Shown in pieces: positions 1 to 12,630 of a stretch of 64,000 bases of DNA (positions within the stretch are counted from its first letter, which is position 1; every line of letters starts with the position of its first letter). The notes under the pieces are model-generated. The model was not told where the DNA came from. It saw nothing but the letters and a program-made list of their open reading frames with translations, and made no database searches. The translations under genes and the position numbers were made by a program. Source of the DNA: Thysanoteuthis rhombus (Eukaryota > Mollusca > Cephalopoda > Oegopsida > Thysanoteuthidae); assembly GCA_963457665.1 (NCBI GenBank), contig OY735211.1:38398717-38462716 (forward strand), in the 5' to 3' direction.

Positions 1-235
1 GACCACCATCAGCGCCCACTCTTTTGGCCTTGAGCCAAACTAAACTAAGCTTGATAAACTGTGATGAAATAATTCCAACGGTCAATTATTTCTAAACGTA
101 TACATTGATGAGGTGTAAAGCGACGGAGTAATAGCAAGCTAGTCTTACAGACCATCATAACTATGGCCTTGCCTTGTACCATCGTAAACTAAACGCAGCA
201 AATACCCATTGAGGGGTGTACCCCCACCCCCCTGT
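1..235 (+). repeat. SINE-like repeat, family C, two partial units
   Basis: Two copies of a tail motif occur here: GGCCTTGAGCCAAACTAAAC near 33 and a variant (ATGGCCTTGCC...GTAAACTAAACGCAGCAAATA) near 165-210. The same tail recurs at about 34.7 kb (minus), 36.8-37.0 kb and 59.4-59.5 kb, often in units of about 130 bases. I infer a dispersed tRNA-derived SINE family that tends to form tandem arrays. The left unit is cut by the window edge. Confidence 0.45.
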
Positions 236-851
236 GAAGTAGTGGTTAACAAAATAGACCCGCTACACCAATAATACTGTTGTGAATTCCATCTATACGG
301 AGGATACCCACACTTGTGACCTTGGGTCAGAATTGGTTAGGTTTAATGACCATCAATACGTGAATGTGCCAAGATGAATGTAGTGTTGGGAGAGCTTGAA
401 ATCAAAACTCATCTTCTGTCGTTTAAAGTTTAGGCACGCATTCGCCAAATGATTCCTACTCATATATTGGGCCATGAATTGAAACTTGGTTTTTCTTTCG
501 ACACGCATATAACTCGATCCTTCAAACGTTTTTTTCGTGAAGGTGCCATCAACTAGTCTCCGAGCTTTGGAGCGTAAACAGCGAATATTACTTATTCAGC
601 TGTTCACAAGATGACGAGTTTAAAACGGAAATTGATCACATCAGTAACAGCAAATATTCTAAATAATAATGTGCTTAATGGAAAAGCCAGGCCGTTCGAA
701 AGTGACTCGGAAATGAACACATCTCAGCCTATCCCTCGAGAGGAATTATATTGTCAAATATCAAACGACTTGTATTAAAACATTAACCAATTCGCCCTCT
801 CCCTCATTTATTTATGTATTTGTTTATTATTCTTTTGAACCCTCCGTCTGT

Positions 852-852
<1 letters not shown>
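236..852. other. unassigned AT-rich DNA
   Basis: No open frame with gene-like composition and no recognisable repeat was seen. A C-rich run (accccc) lies near 220-235. Confidence 0.5.
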
Positions 853-936
<84 letters not shown>

Positions 937-937
937 A
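853..937. repeat. (TA)n microsatellite
   Basis: An almost pure TA tract of more than 80 bases ends in tatatgtatatatata. It is flanked by unique AT-rich DNA. Confidence 0.95.
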
Positions 938-1330
938 AACAAATAAAGAAGAGTTTATAGTAAAAGACCGCAAAAATTACTGGCAGATGGATTAACCTTT
1001 ATGATATCTAAAACCACTATAAAAAAATCTACAAACCAATAACGGAACGAAGTAAATATTCCAAAAACTAAAATTAAACATTTCAAAAGATGAAACAGAA
1101 TTAACAAGATTAAGATATTAAGCTACTAAGAATATCAGAATAATTAACACAAATATGGCAAAAAAGATGTTTAAATATAATTGGGCGGGACTTTTCAATA
1201 GCGTTTTTGAATAGGGATCCAAAAAATATCAAACATGCATTTTTAAAGCGTCAGAAACACAAATGAATCCATGTAACGAATCGATTATTTCAGTATATAT
1301 ACCAGTCTACAAGAAAATGTTTTGTATCAA
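938..1330. other. unassigned A-rich DNA
   Basis: An A-rich stretch with no coding signal and no recognised repeat. Confidence 0.5.
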
Positions 1331-1558
<228 letters not shown>

Positions 1559-1687
1559 TCGTAAAGTGAAGAACGACCATTAGAACCATTATCAATTTCT
1601 GACTAGTATTCATATCTTCTCCATTTTAATTACTTATCATTGTAAGTATTCATGCTGTCAATCAACGGCAGTGAATAAGCAGCATAG

Positions 1688-1790
1688 ATGAAAAAATAAG
1701 CAATAAGCTCTCGGCAAGACTCGAACACGTATCATTTATACCCCAGGAAGTACCCAACTGGATGGGTTCCGAGAGCTCTTATTGTTGGCA
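1688..1790 (-). mobile_element. tRNA-like SINE head
   Basis: On the minus strand, CCAGTTGGGTA resembles an A box and TGTTCGAGTCTTGCC resembles a B box (RNA polymerase III internal promoter). Complementary ends, caataag(ag)ctctcgg against ccgagagctcttattg, give a tRNA-like outer stem. The core is too divergent from a functional tRNA, so I call it a SINE head. A decayed tRNA pseudogene is the alternative. Confidence 0.5.
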
Positions 1791-3240
1791 GAATATCAGA
1801 TATAACCCAAGAACTCATATTCCTTTATCCCTGATTACTCAGCTACATATTTGTTATTGTTTCTTTGTGCACCAGTTGTATCAGTAACAATTATGATCCC
1901 CTTTATTTATTAGATGAAGCATTGTCAAATATCATCAATTTTCACTTGTATATCCTTCATCTGAATTTTAGTCGTTTCTCAATGCATCATAAATGAATAA
2001 ATACATCGAGGTAAAGAGTAATCAAATCTAAAATACAAATGTGCAATAAATTGAATTGATATTATTTTTTGCATAGAAACCTATGAAAAGTAAATCAATT
2101 AAATTAATTAGCGGGTGAAAAATATTTTTTCGCAGTTTTCCGGATTTTTAGGTCACGATATATATATATATTCAGAGTCAAATCATTCGCCTCCACTTCG
2201 AAATTCAATTTTTTAAACAACGTTTGCTCAACGGAAACGTAACCGAAAAATGAAAAACAATAATAATTAACATTGAAAGCGGAAGTGAAAGATTTGGCTG
2301 TGAAGCATAGGCGTCCGAGGGAGGGGGGCAAACGTGGCATATACCCCATCTCCTGCTTGGATCAGGCATTCTCACCAAGACCGAACAAACCGAATTTTAA
2401 CCTTATAGTCAATGGAGAATAATGATACAGCACGGTTGTTTTATGTAAGCTTACAACAATGTCCATATATTTAAAAGAGTGGGTTAAGATTCACGAAGAC
2501 GGAAAAAAAATGGGGGGAAATATTTTTCGCCAGTGCTTGTATGCGCTTTTGATCCATTAGATCCTGACAGTCTCTCTCGAATAAGTTTTTTAAAAATATT
2601 TCCTCTGCTTTTATAAGGGGCGTTGTATTTACTATGCAACTGTAATAATAAACTGGTCAGTTACATTCTGATGTGTTCACCTAGTAGAAGTACTATTTCA
2701 GTTAATGACTGACGATGGCTGTTAACTGGAGTCAAAAACTCAAATTCAGATATTATTTTTTATAGAGCAGCTTTCATAACATTATAGATTTAAATTACCG
2801 GATAACCGAATTTTGTAATCTTTTCAGATAACCGTATTTAGGCATAAATTCGAAACTCAAGATTCCCCACATGACTGAATCTGACCTTCATTTAGATGAC
2901 GTCACAAAGTCAGATCAATATCGACTAGAACCGAGATATAGCAAAAAAGCAAACAAAAAGAATTCGTTTTTGTTTCAAAGACGCAAAAAATTAAAAACTA
3001 TCGCAGTGATCTTGCTAATCAGAAGTTTTATGATATCTGGCATAATTCATATATTTGTTAGTGGAGCAAAATGGTTATATGATGTTGAAAAAATGACCCT
3101 CCGTCTTCTTTTGACACCATCCAGAACTTAGTCTGGCATCTGACTGTATTTCAAGATGGTGTTGATGTTGTAATCGTTAGAACAACTGACTACCAATAGG
3201 CAGATAGTACGTTCAAATTCAAGTACCGTTGTGAAAGATT
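1791..3240. other. unassigned stretch with no gene
   Basis: No gene was recognised. Short open frames at 2104-2349 (minus) and 2871-3131 (plus) lack domains or gene-like context. A purine-rich segment (gagggaggggggcaaacg) lies near 2318. A perfect TGACGTCA palindrome, the cAMP-response-element consensus, is at 2897-2904; a single 8-mer of this kind can be chance. Confidence 0.5.
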
Positions 3241-3362
3241 TTAAATATCACTTTGCTTTTTTATGAGTGCACATAAACATGCATTAAAATTCATATATAT
3301 AATATATATAAGGAATATGTGTATATTTGAGTACGTAGATATAACAAATATGCTCTTCAGCT

Positions 3363-3417
<55 letters not shown>

Positions 3418-3418
3418 G
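3363..3418. repeat. (CT)n(TA)n microsatellite
   Basis: CT repeats are followed by TA repeats interrupted by ATACAT. A translated open frame here is purely a product of the repeat. Confidence 0.9.
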
Positions 3419-3610
3419 AGTGTGTGTAATTTAACCCTTTCAAAACTAACGTAAAGTGTTTGATGCCGGAATCGAATGTCTCAGGAGACTTCTAAAAGAA
3501 ATATACGGGACATATATAATCAGGCAGTCATTGAAACCACAGGATATATAAGCCCCAAGGGGCTCAAATTATTTACACACGTATATGTTATCAATTAAAC
3601 TTAGTCATTC

Positions 3611-3789
<179 letters not shown>

Positions 3790-4144
3790 GATACCGGGGT
3801 TGGCTGGGCACGGGGCAGGTTGAATCACTCACTTTAATTTTTGTTCCCGCCACTAGACGCCACTGTTAGCCTCGTTTTAGGCAGAAAAAAATGGCCGTTT
3901 TTGTTTTTCAAGTATGTATTAACGTACATGTATCAGTTTGTATATGTATTCTCATAGCTGTATGAATTTGTAAATTGTAAATTGTGTGTATATACACATC
4001 TGATAAGTAATGGATATTATGAGTATTGGATATTAGTACCCGACAAGATGAAAGGGAAGATAGTTTTATGAACAAAATTTGCTCAAAGCAAATTATCCAG
4101 GGTAGTGAGCAAAACAAGGGTGATAATCTGAAAATCATCTAAAT

Positions 4145-4236
4145 GAGCCTCGGGTAGGATTTGAATCCTCATTCATTACCATGGGAGCACTGATGTAGCC
4201 TAGGTCTGCGCTAACCGATAGGGCCATCAGACATCT
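4145..4236 (-). mobile_element. tRNA-derived SINE head
   Basis: On the minus strand, GGTTAGCGCAGACC resembles an A box and GGATTCAAATCCT fits a B box, about 45 bases apart, which is tRNA-like spacing. No intact tRNA fold or acceptor stem was seen. I infer a SINE head or tRNA pseudogene. Confidence 0.5.
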
Positions 4237-4410
4237 GAAGGTTGACAGAAGTCGGAATAACACCCTCAACCCATTGGTTCTCTTCTCCAATCGCCGGCCA
4301 GTTTTGTTTATGTGTTCTGTTAGTTTCAGAACAATGGGTTTTCCCGTATTCCAGCGTTTATATTATTGTTCCTTGGTCGACAGTATGTTATCATGTAATG
4401 AATATTATAT

Positions 4411-4470
4411 ATAATCATTCTGTCGGATCATACATCCATTTCTTAAAAACATAATTTTCGCGTTGAAAGA
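4411..4470 (+). mobile_element. SINE family A, 3' fragment
   Basis: Contains the family tail ataatcattctgtcggatca followed by tacatccatttct and a trailing gcgttgaaag. The same tail ends the fuller copies near 4.75, 12.6, 16.25 and 16.5 kb. Only the 3' end is present. Confidence 0.6.
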
Positions 4471-4539
4471 AACAAATAGAGCAGATATAGACCATGAGTT
4501 AGCATTATGGAAATTCAGAGTTATTTTGGCCTTTACATT

Positions 4540-4774
4540 ACAGGCGGCTGTCCAGCTAAATGATAAGACCGACGTTACGTTAAAGCGGCAACCCTATGGG
4601 TCGAAGGTTCGATTCCTGCATAAGCCCCATTTTCTTTAATTGTTTGTTCCATTCACGTTGTCTGGGCCAAATGGTAAATTCAATGTGTAATAACTGGAGA
4701 CCCTTTCAAATAAGAGTTCCTATATAACATAACGCAATTCATAATCATTCTGTCGGATCATATATTCATTTCTA

Positions 4775-4778
<4 letters not shown>
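4540..4778 (+). mobile_element. SINE family A, near full length
   Basis: A tRNA-like head has an A-box-like CAGCTAAATGATAAGACC and a B box GGTTCGATTCCTGC at 4606-4619. A shared body follows (ccccattttctttaattg, then tcaaataagagttcctatat), and the tail attctgtcggatcatatatt runs straight into a (TA)n tract. Copies at 12.2-12.6 kb (two, inverted) and 16.3 kb have the same head, body and tail order. Such elements are moved by the machinery of a partner LINE; which LINE is unknown here. Confidence 0.75.

Positions 4779-4818
<40 letters not shown>
4779..4818. repeat. (TA)n tract at SINE 3' end
   Basis: A TA run begins directly after the SINE tail, so it may be the expanded SINE tail rather than an independent microsatellite. 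Confidence 0.9.
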
Positions 4819-4821
<3 letters not shown>

Positions 4822-5303
4822 CTTTATTCAGTACGGTTAATAATCAATCGGTTCCAGATTAAGAGACTTGACTTTTTTTGGCAAGTTCAACCAGAGGTTC
4901 AGCAAAGCCTCACTAATTCAAAGCCGCTAAGAATTGTTTTGTCCTTTTTTTTTGCTTTCTCTATTTGACTTCCCCGGGCAGATTAAGCGCTCTGAATACC
5001 ATGTTCGCTTCATTTAATCCCATATTCCTTTCTTTTGTATTAACAATAATTAATTTCTCTTCCCCTCGTCTTACCGCTGGTGCAAGGCAAGAAATATGGA
5101 AATGAATTCATTCTAAAAAGAAAGCCGCTCTATTCCCAGATTTTTGCTTCAGTTAGAGCTTTAATTTAAAGCATTCATATATTTCATTGATATTCACGGT
5201 ACGAAGAAGTGATTCTGTTTAATCTTATGCCTGTAGATAACAGCTTGTCAATTTTTTCTTCTATCTAAAAACTGTTTGAAGGTGAATATGTACTGATACA
5301 TAA

Positions 5304-5306
<3 letters not shown>
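4819..5306. other. unassigned DNA
   Basis: No coding or repeat signal was recognised apart from short homopolymers. Confidence 0.5.

Positions 5307-5384
<78 letters not shown>
5307..5384. repeat. (TA)n(TG)n microsatellite
   Basis: A TA run changes directly into a TG run, a typical compound dinucleotide array. Confidence 0.95.
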
Positions 5385-5387
<3 letters not shown>

Positions 5388-5820
5388 AAGGAAAACAGTT
5401 TTAAGTTTTATTCGCTCACTACCTAAAACAATTCAATTTGAGGAAATTTAGATCCTAAAACCGTTATCCATTATTCACATTGTCGGATACTAATATCCAT
5501 ATCCCACCGTACTGTCGACTTAGGAACAATAATATAGGTGTAGAATTACGTGTAAGCCGGTAATTCTGATACTAACGGAACACATGGACAAAACCAGCTA
5601 TCGATTAAGGAAAAGAAGGAATCAGTTAAGGGTATTATTTCGATTCCTGTCCCCCATCCACGTCCCATGACTCAATCAGTTCACAGGCACACATACACAA
5701 TGAGCCCCGTAGGATTCATTTCTTTATTTTCCTGAACATTGCCATTATTATGCTCTGCAAAATCTGGTTCCTAAAACTGACTTTCCCAATTCATATTGTT
5801 GAATACTAATACCCATTACT

Positions 5821-5822
<2 letters not shown>
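5385..5822. other. unassigned DNA with a short internal echo
   Basis: A weak internal repeat is visible: cctaaaac...ttattcacattgtcggatactaatatccat near 5455 resembles cctaaaactgac...ttcatattgttgaatactaatacccat near 5770. This suggests two decayed copies of one short dispersed repeat. Confidence 0.35.

Positions 5823-5881
<59 letters not shown>
5823..5881. repeat. (TA)n microsatellite
   Basis: A pure TA run, followed by three GATA-like units. Confidence 0.95.
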
Positions 5882-5884
<3 letters not shown>

Positions 5885-6249
5885 ACATGCACTATAGATA
5901 GATAGATTCTGACGATATTCATTTGAGCGTATAAAAGCGTTCTGGTTCACTTATGAAATATTTCTATTTCAATAGGACCTCCATCAATAAGTACCCATAT
6001 AGGATTTAAACGCATGCAATCACTATTACCAGTACAAATAGAAAAAAGACTTGAAAGCCTGGTTTTATTGTATTTCTTCATAGATTTCAACGTTGCACTA
6101 ACAGTTTTATTTCCTTTGCTAGTTTGCCCTTCATGAAGTTAAGTAAACAGCCTGTCAGTAACTAAGTTCATAAGGTGAACATCTTTTCATCTAGAGATTC
6201 CGCTTTTCCGCCCGATTGTAAGACCTGATGCAGTCGGCTGACTCCAAGG

Positions 6250-7180
6250 AAATTATGAAATGATTTGTCCTGTCAACCTCTTCTTAAAGACGCTTGTATT
6301 TTGGGTGGGGCGATTTGAAATGATGTGCGAACCGTCTATCGAGACACGGGCAACGGTGAGTCACTTGACTGATGGAGAGATTGATCAATGTATTCAAACC
6401 TACCGAACTTTCGGGCTACATAAATCATTTGACTCGGCAGTCTTCAACTCAATGCGAGGACTAAATGTTAACGAGAATCTCTTAGATGTCATGGCGAATA
6501 TATAAGGAACTGCGAAAATTAGACTACATAAAGATACAAATACGATAAAGATAGGAAAAAGAGTAAGACAAGAGGATACAATATCACCTATACTACCCAT
6601 TGCCAGTCTTGAAAGCGTCTTTCGGTAAACTGATTGTGAGGGAGTGGGAGTGAACATAGTCGCAGAATATTTAAACCATTTGAGATTCACCGAAAACTGT
6701 CCGATGAAGTCAGAAGCATCGGAAGAATTACAAAACTTGTAGACTGATCTGAGTAGGGAAAGTAAAAATGTCGGCTTAAATATGAACAGAACAAAGACAA
6801 AAGTAATGTTCACCAATAGAGTCCCCCCAAAGAACACAAGAACAGAAGATCAACTTATAGAAGATGTTAATGAAGACGTTTACTTAAAACAGGTGAAAAA
6901 GTCAGTGAAAGGCCATGGAAGGAAAATAAAACGACGTGTAAAAAATCGGCTGGAAATAATTTTCTAAGAGTAGAGACATAATGAAGAGCACATTGTCAAT
7001 GTACTTAAAGCGTAAAATATACAATGCATAATACCAGCTATATCATATATATAATAACAAAACTAACTGAGAACCAACTTAGAATCGTATAGAGAGTTAT
7101 GGAAAGAGCAATGCTAGTGATAATTCTGAGGGACAAAAAGAGATCAAAGTGGATCAGAAGGGAGACTACAAAAACGCACG
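6250..7180 (+). pseudogene. decayed RTE-type LINE reverse transcriptase
   Basis: Joined conceptually across frames, the plus strand shows the order of an RTE-clade reverse transcriptase: KSFDSAVFNSM (family KAFDSV), ANIYKELRK, NHLRF (here HLRF) with the FADD catalytic box changed to FTEN at 6687-6698, LNMNRTKTKVMFTN at about 6778-6815 (family LxMNxxKTKVM), VNEDVYLKQ, GHGRKIKRRV, RDIMKSTLSMYLKRKIYNA, and ENQLRIV...ERAM...RDKKRSKWIRRET near 7070-7160. Several frameshifts and stops interrupt it. The 3' end after the KRSKWI motif is missing. The element is dead. A second member lies at 15.24-16.12 kb on the other strand. Confidence 0.85.
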
Positions 7181-9146
7181 TATATATATTCTTATAAATT
7201 TGGTCGTCAGTTACAATGTTAGTGTGCACACATGATCGAAATAGAAGCAAAGGGATCTTTTTTAAAACTTGTGACCGTACTTGCATCTGAACAGTCGGAC
7301 AGCCTGCTGGCACTCAGAAATTCTACGGATTTCATCATGGAGACATCATTTATAACGCGAATTTTCCACACACTCGCTCACTCGATAGTAAAAACGATGC
7401 ACTCAAGTTGTGCCAAAGTGTGTATAACTTTACAATCTTTATTTAATGCAATCAGTCATTAATAGGATTACAGTCAGTTAATTTTTGCTCTTTTCTGGAT
7501 CCGTAGTCAGTTTCAACACTGGTCGAAATTGTAGCCTTCACGAAACGAAGGATTACCAAATATCATTTAAGATTGAAATGTTTTTCTATGAATTTCGAAT
7601 TATCAAATTCTTATACCCAAACTTCCGCTTTCAAACATTTTGATAAATGTCATGGGAAAAGCCGCGCAGTTTATATTGACTTACCGAGGGTGCCTGTGGG
7701 TCTACGTAAGTCTGGCCGGGAATCTGTGCAAACTGGCTCGAAAGAATGCAACTCACATGACATGAATCGATTGCTCAACCTGCCAATTGACAGAATCAAT
7801 CCATTTTCTGGCTCACACCACCAACATTGTAATATTGTCTAAGATGACATATATTAAAGAACATGTTTCATTCCAGTATTGTAAAATGTGCAGTTATTTC
7901 TTCCTCAGACAACACCGGAATTCCTGCTGTACTCCGATAAAAAATCTTTATATGAAATTATTAGTTGGGAATCCCGGTGCTAACAGGGAAAAACAAATCT
8001 CGAATTTTCACTTCAGCTGAGGATGTGCGAGAAGTTATTTGATTCCTCGGGCAACGCCGGGAATTCCTTGTATATATTCACATACAAATATAAACCCCCA
8101 CCCGCATAATATAGGATTTGCTATACAAACATGTTTATGTTTCTGTCCAGTTTGGACTTCTTCAAGCAACTTCTGTTTATTTCATCATATTTTGAGCTCT
8201 ACTCTAAAGTAACTTAATGTTTAATGTTGAATGTATCGAGCACTGATTTAAACCCAATACACACCAGATATTGCATTATATTAGATCATATTCCTCATTT
8301 GTATGGTGATATATATATTGGTATATTAGAAACATTATAAATTTGAAAAGCTCTCCCAAACATCAACCGCTGTTCAAAACATGCAACCAGCTCAGCTACC
8401 CCACACAACTATATGCACGTTTACGTGTTAATGTATCATATATTCGAGTCGGATGGAAAGTATATCATTCATACCCTGAGGAAAGTGAATTCAGGCCAGG
8501 TTCATGGCAGAAATCGTGTTGGGCTTACCAGTGACATTCGGTGTCCCAGCCCAGATAAAAGCTGATCTCTACTTGGACGACGCAACACACCAGCTGCCTT
8601 CCTAAGGCTAGAGAGCCCTGTCTGTCTTAGTATTTTAACGGTAGGTTAGGAGAATATATGGATTCATTCTTTCTCCAATGATATTGGTCCGAAGTGAACA
8701 TCAGCAACCTTAAACAAAGTTTGAACTCGTCTCACTAGTTTGATAGTCCACACAGTTAATTGTTACACCACTCACACCGCCGAACTACGTTCAGTAAACA
8801 GAGTATGCACAGAGGGGTTGAAATGAAAATAAAAAATGACTAAATAAGCATAAAAGCAGGTGTGAAGGAAACGACGTTTGTTCATAACAACCTATCCTTG
8901 CAACATATATGGAATGAACACCATAAAGGACCCATATAGACATTCGGCAAATGACAAGAAAAATAAATGAATATACCTTTGATGGTGGATAGAGGAGGAA
9001 ATAAAGGTGTCGTTAGTTAAGGGTTCAGTGAATTGTGTCAAAGAAAATTACCATGCAATTTTTCTATCTGCCAATCTCTCCGGGCTATGTAGTCTCTGTT
9101 CAAGGCATATTGTTTCAGCAGTTGGTTTATAAGTATACTAGTATTC
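7181..9146. other. unassigned DNA, possible decayed repeats
   Basis: No gene was recognised; the open frames at 7232-7462, 7573-7842 and 7787-8020 show no domain. The GC-rich motif cgggcaacgccgggaattcc near 8049 and the related gggaatcccggtgctaac near 7967 look like ends of one or two old transposons. At 8460-8640 a block of higher GC (cattcggtgtcccagcccag) also looks like an ancient dispersed repeat, unnamed. Confidence 0.35.
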
Positions 9147-9230
9147 TTGGTGAAAAATTATCTATTCCATATTGTTCATATCTGTCTATCTATGGATAAT
9201 GCAGTCTGTGCAACTCTCTTTGCCTCTTCC

Positions 9231-9368
<138 letters not shown>

Positions 9369-9650
9369 TGATATATGTAGAGAGAGGGAGAGTGAAAAAG
9401 AGAAGGAGATTTTCATGGTACAATGATCAGTGAATCTTTCATACATGCTATTTTGTGAGCGTTTTTAAATGTCTACTTATCCGATTTCCTACAGTGTCCC
9501 TAATCATCATTCTCGAGTTTCATAGACATTTAAATATCCCCTTAAAGTATAATCGAAACCGAGAAGATACACCCTTCCTGAATTTATGAGCAGACCAACA
9601 TGGATTCACTTCTTTACACCCATCGTATAACCCCGGTGTTCATTTACTAC

Positions 9651-9651
<1 letters not shown>

Positions 9652-9741
<90 letters not shown>
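9652..9741. repeat. (TA)n(GA)n microsatellite
   Basis: A TA run of about 60 bases is followed by a GA run, the same TA-to-GA order as the array 400 bases upstream. Confidence 0.95.
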
Positions 9742-9745
<4 letters not shown>

Positions 9746-10028
9746 CAGTTTGGCTATAATTGATTACTTTCACCCAGTTATTGAGATCAATTTTTTTTCT
9801 CTATTTTTATGTACCACTGGGTTTTGCTATTATGGTGTTTCGTTTTCATTTTCTGTTTATTCCATTTTCCTTGGAATAGGGAGTGGTGGTTAGGGTGTGA
9901 CTGTGGTCCCCTGCCATGCTGGTTGGGTTTCAGGTAAGGGGGATGTTTTGAATAGAATTTTAGTTGGATATAATGTTTTCCGGGGTTGGGGAGTGCTGCT
10001 TGCTGTACAATGGAGTTGTGAATGAACA

Positions 10029-10050
10029 ATTATTGTTATTATTATTATCA

Positions 10051-10139
<89 letters not shown>
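10029..10139. repeat. (TTA)n microsatellite
   Basis: About 37 trinucleotide units with a few ATC interruptions at the left end. It translates as poly-Leu on plus and poly-Ile on minus; neither is a real protein. Confidence 0.95.
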
Positions 10140-10221
10140 TCAAAGAAACAGTTGTCCATTGGTCACTAATACATGCAATCTAAACAGTTGCTACAAAAGC
10201 AGTAAATATCCATCTATCTTT

Positions 10222-10332
<111 letters not shown>

Positions 10333-10419
10333 CAATCTACTTCAAAATATTGAGCACTATTGATGATAGATGATGCAACGCCCAAGAACAGCATGTATAA
10401 TTATATATGTTTGCACACG

Positions 10420-10482
10420 TGTGTGTGTGCATGTGTATGTATTTTCGTGTGTGTGTGTGTGTGTATGTATGTGTGTGTGCAC
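10420..10482. repeat. interrupted (TG)n microsatellite
   Basis: Imperfect TG repeats mixed with TATG units. Confidence 0.85.
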
Positions 10483-10559
10483 CTCCGAATCTGAACAACG
10501 CTGGTGAAAAGAATGTAGTACAGACTATTGCTACTTCTATATCTGGGCAGTACAATTAG

Positions 10560-11295
10560 TGAGATCGTTTTATACAAGCTCTTATTACTAGACGTTTAAA
10601 GAAAACGTCAAATGAGACTGTTTTTTTTTTTTCAATTTAGGAAATGGTATTTTTGAGTATTCAATAACAGACAAATACATTCCGACCCGTGAAGTATTTG
10701 TTTGTTTATCGCCTTGTACATCACGTCATCATAGAGCACAAATGCTACAAAGCTTAATTTTCAAAAATTAAAAAAAATAAAAAACGAAAAACATCAACAG
10801 TTTCTGTCCTCGAAATTCAACTTCACTGATTTTGATTATGGCCGGGAGTATGGTTGAAAGTGTTGGATCCAAACTGTTTGAATAGACATGGTTTCACTTG
10901 ATGGACAGAGATTAAGAAAATGATCCCCCTTTCTTGTCTGCCAGAGGCTAGCAGATTGAGTTAGGTAACTTTTTTTTCACTGAAGTTGTAGGAAAAGGTT
11001 TGGCAGCCGGTGTTAGTCCTGGTTTTACAAGTCTGTAGAAGGAAAGCCCATAGGCCCATGCAATTTTCAAGGTGGAATGCAACATGCACATTATTGCCTT
11101 TCCCTGTTGAACCAAGAGTTTAATCAAATAGCATATACTGCTATTCCTTGTTCACGGAGGGCCGTGATTGATTATTTAGAGTGAAAAAATCAGCTCGACC
11201 ACACCAAGACACTTTGTGTCCTTCATCAACAATAAACTTCAATAAGAATAAGGAATCTATCTGTCCAACCATTTAACCAATTGTTAGGACCCAAA
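10560..11295. other. unassigned DNA
   Basis: No coding signal. The stretch tttgtgtccttcatcaacaa near 11213 followed by A-rich sequence could be a retroelement 3' end, but I could not assign it. Confidence 0.35.
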
Positions 11296-11420
11296 GGTTG
11301 ATTCATACCTTTCCCAGGGGCATTAGTGTGATGTGAACACAAACCAAATAAGGTGGGATTTGAATTTGTTTTGCCGATCCATTTTCTGCGTTGTTGACAG
11401 TTAGGCCACTCCTTACCTTA
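11296..11420 (-). mobile_element. tRNA-derived SINE, family B
   Basis: On the minus strand, GTGGCCTAACTGT is A-box-like and AAATTCAAATCCC is B-box-like, followed by a body with aatgcccctgggaaagg. The GATCGGCAAA-type spacer before the B box and the 'CCCTnGGGAAA' body motif recur at 27.2, 33.9 and 40.0 kb, which defines a small family in this window. Confidence 0.6.
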
Positions 11421-11999
11421 CACATTACATTTTTTTTTAAATTTTCATAAGGCTCACGCTTACCATTTTACACATATGTTGTTTCATTTCGACCAGTCTA
11501 ACCAAAAGAATCAGATACGCTCCTCACTTTTCCGAAGTTGGTAATGATGGTGGAAGATTTAGGAAATGAAGAATTACTCCATTTTTTTTTCTGCCCATCC
11601 CATTCCAGAGGGACAGAAGCCAATAGAAACTCGAATTGATCACAGAGTAAAGAGTTATTCTTTCCAATCTCTGGCCATTCCATTTCGGTGATATCCGATT
11701 GTATCTCACGGTTGGATGCCTTGCTACTTAATTCACTTTTAGTCCCCCATCCGATTACGGGCTTTGGCAAAGGGCAAAAAAATGGTTGGATGTTTAGGTG
11801 TGCGTCGGCCTTTTTCTGCCAGTGTCAAACTTGGTGATTTAGAAACTTTTCTGTTCGTTCTTTTTCGGCCTCCTCTTCCTCCTCCTTACCTCTTCTATCA
11901 GCTGATGCCACTCTTTGGGAATCATAGACGCCTAAAATTGAAAGTATTCAATTCCGGTTGATACAGCGCATAAATTGGCATATGGGATGTTATGGGTTA
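11421..11999. other. unassigned DNA with a 90-codon open frame
   Basis: A minus-strand open frame at 11498-11770 contains related words EMEWPEIG and LEWDGQK about 30 residues apart, which reflect a short DNA repeat around ccattccat/cccattcca. It has no recognised domain, and I do not call it a gene. Confidence 0.35.
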
Positions 12000-12060
12000 T
12001 ACTTTACATACATATAAATATACACACACAAATACACGTACACATACACACATACACACA
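12000..12060. repeat. imperfect (CA)n tract
   Basis: CA-rich sequence with TA and CG interruptions. Confidence 0.75.
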
Positions 12061-12143
12061 TGTTGTTTTCAAAATTAATGGCAAAGACGATACAAGATCC
12101 ACCTCTAAAATGGCAGAGTTTGTGGATAAATAGATCTGCACAA

Positions 12144-12145
<2 letters not shown>

Positions 12146-12220
<75 letters not shown>
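12146..12220. repeat. (TA)n tract at outer end of inverted SINE pair
   Basis: A pure TA run abuts the 3' end of the minus-strand SINE copy that starts at 12221. Confidence 0.95.
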
Positions 12221-12224
<4 letters not shown>

Positions 12225-12424
12225 TATAAATTGCGTTACATTATATTGAAACTCTATTTGAAATGATCTCCCAATATTTCTCGGTGAATGTGTCATTTAG
12301 CCAAGCAACACAAATGGAATAAACAATCAAAGAAAATAGGGCTACTGCAGGAATCGAACCAGCAATCGATAGGGTATCTGCTTCAATGTAGCGTTGCTCT
12401 TGCCATTTAGCTAAACAGTTGTCG
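12221..12424 (-). mobile_element. SINE family A, inverted copy
   Basis: Read on the minus strand: A-box-like TAGCTAAATGGCAAGAGCA, then gaagcagataccctatcg, B box GGTTCGATTCCTGC, body attttctttgattgttta, then gagatcatttcaaatagagt and a tail ending in TA repeats. It is the mirror partner of the copy that follows. The heads face each other and the tails point outward. Confidence 0.8.
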
Positions 12425-12627
12425 GTAATGTAATGGTAAGACCAATGCTAGGTTGAAGCAGTTACCCTATCGGTCACAGGTTTGATCCCTGCAACAGCCC
12501 CATTTTCTTTGATTGTTTAGGCTTAATGATACACTCACCGTGTAATTACGTGAGATCATTTCAATTAGAGTTTCAATACGATATAATGCAATTTTAAATC
12601 ATTTTTGTCGGATCATATATCCATTTC

Positions 12628-12630
<3 letters not shown>
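12425..12630 (+). mobile_element. SINE family A, direct copy of inverted pair
   Basis: Starts at aatgtaatggtaagacc and continues gttgaagcagttaccctatc, B box GGTTTGATCCCTGC, body ccccattttctttgattg, gagatcatttcaattagagt, and tail tttgtcggatcatatatcca, then TA repeats. It matches the minus-strand partner across nearly its whole length. Confidence 0.8.

Noticed and set aside
4606-4619. B-box and A-box motifs as possible functional tRNA genes (also 1.7, 12.3, 16.3, 40.0, 46.6, 57.0 kb)
   Set aside because: None shows a full cloverleaf with a paired acceptor stem and anticodon arm, and several recur with shared non-tRNA bodies, so SINEs fit better.
7912-8065. caccggaattc, gaatcccggtgc and gccgggaattcc as terminal repeats of a small transposon
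   Set aside because: Matches are 10-12 bases and their arrangement does not define a consistent pair of ends.
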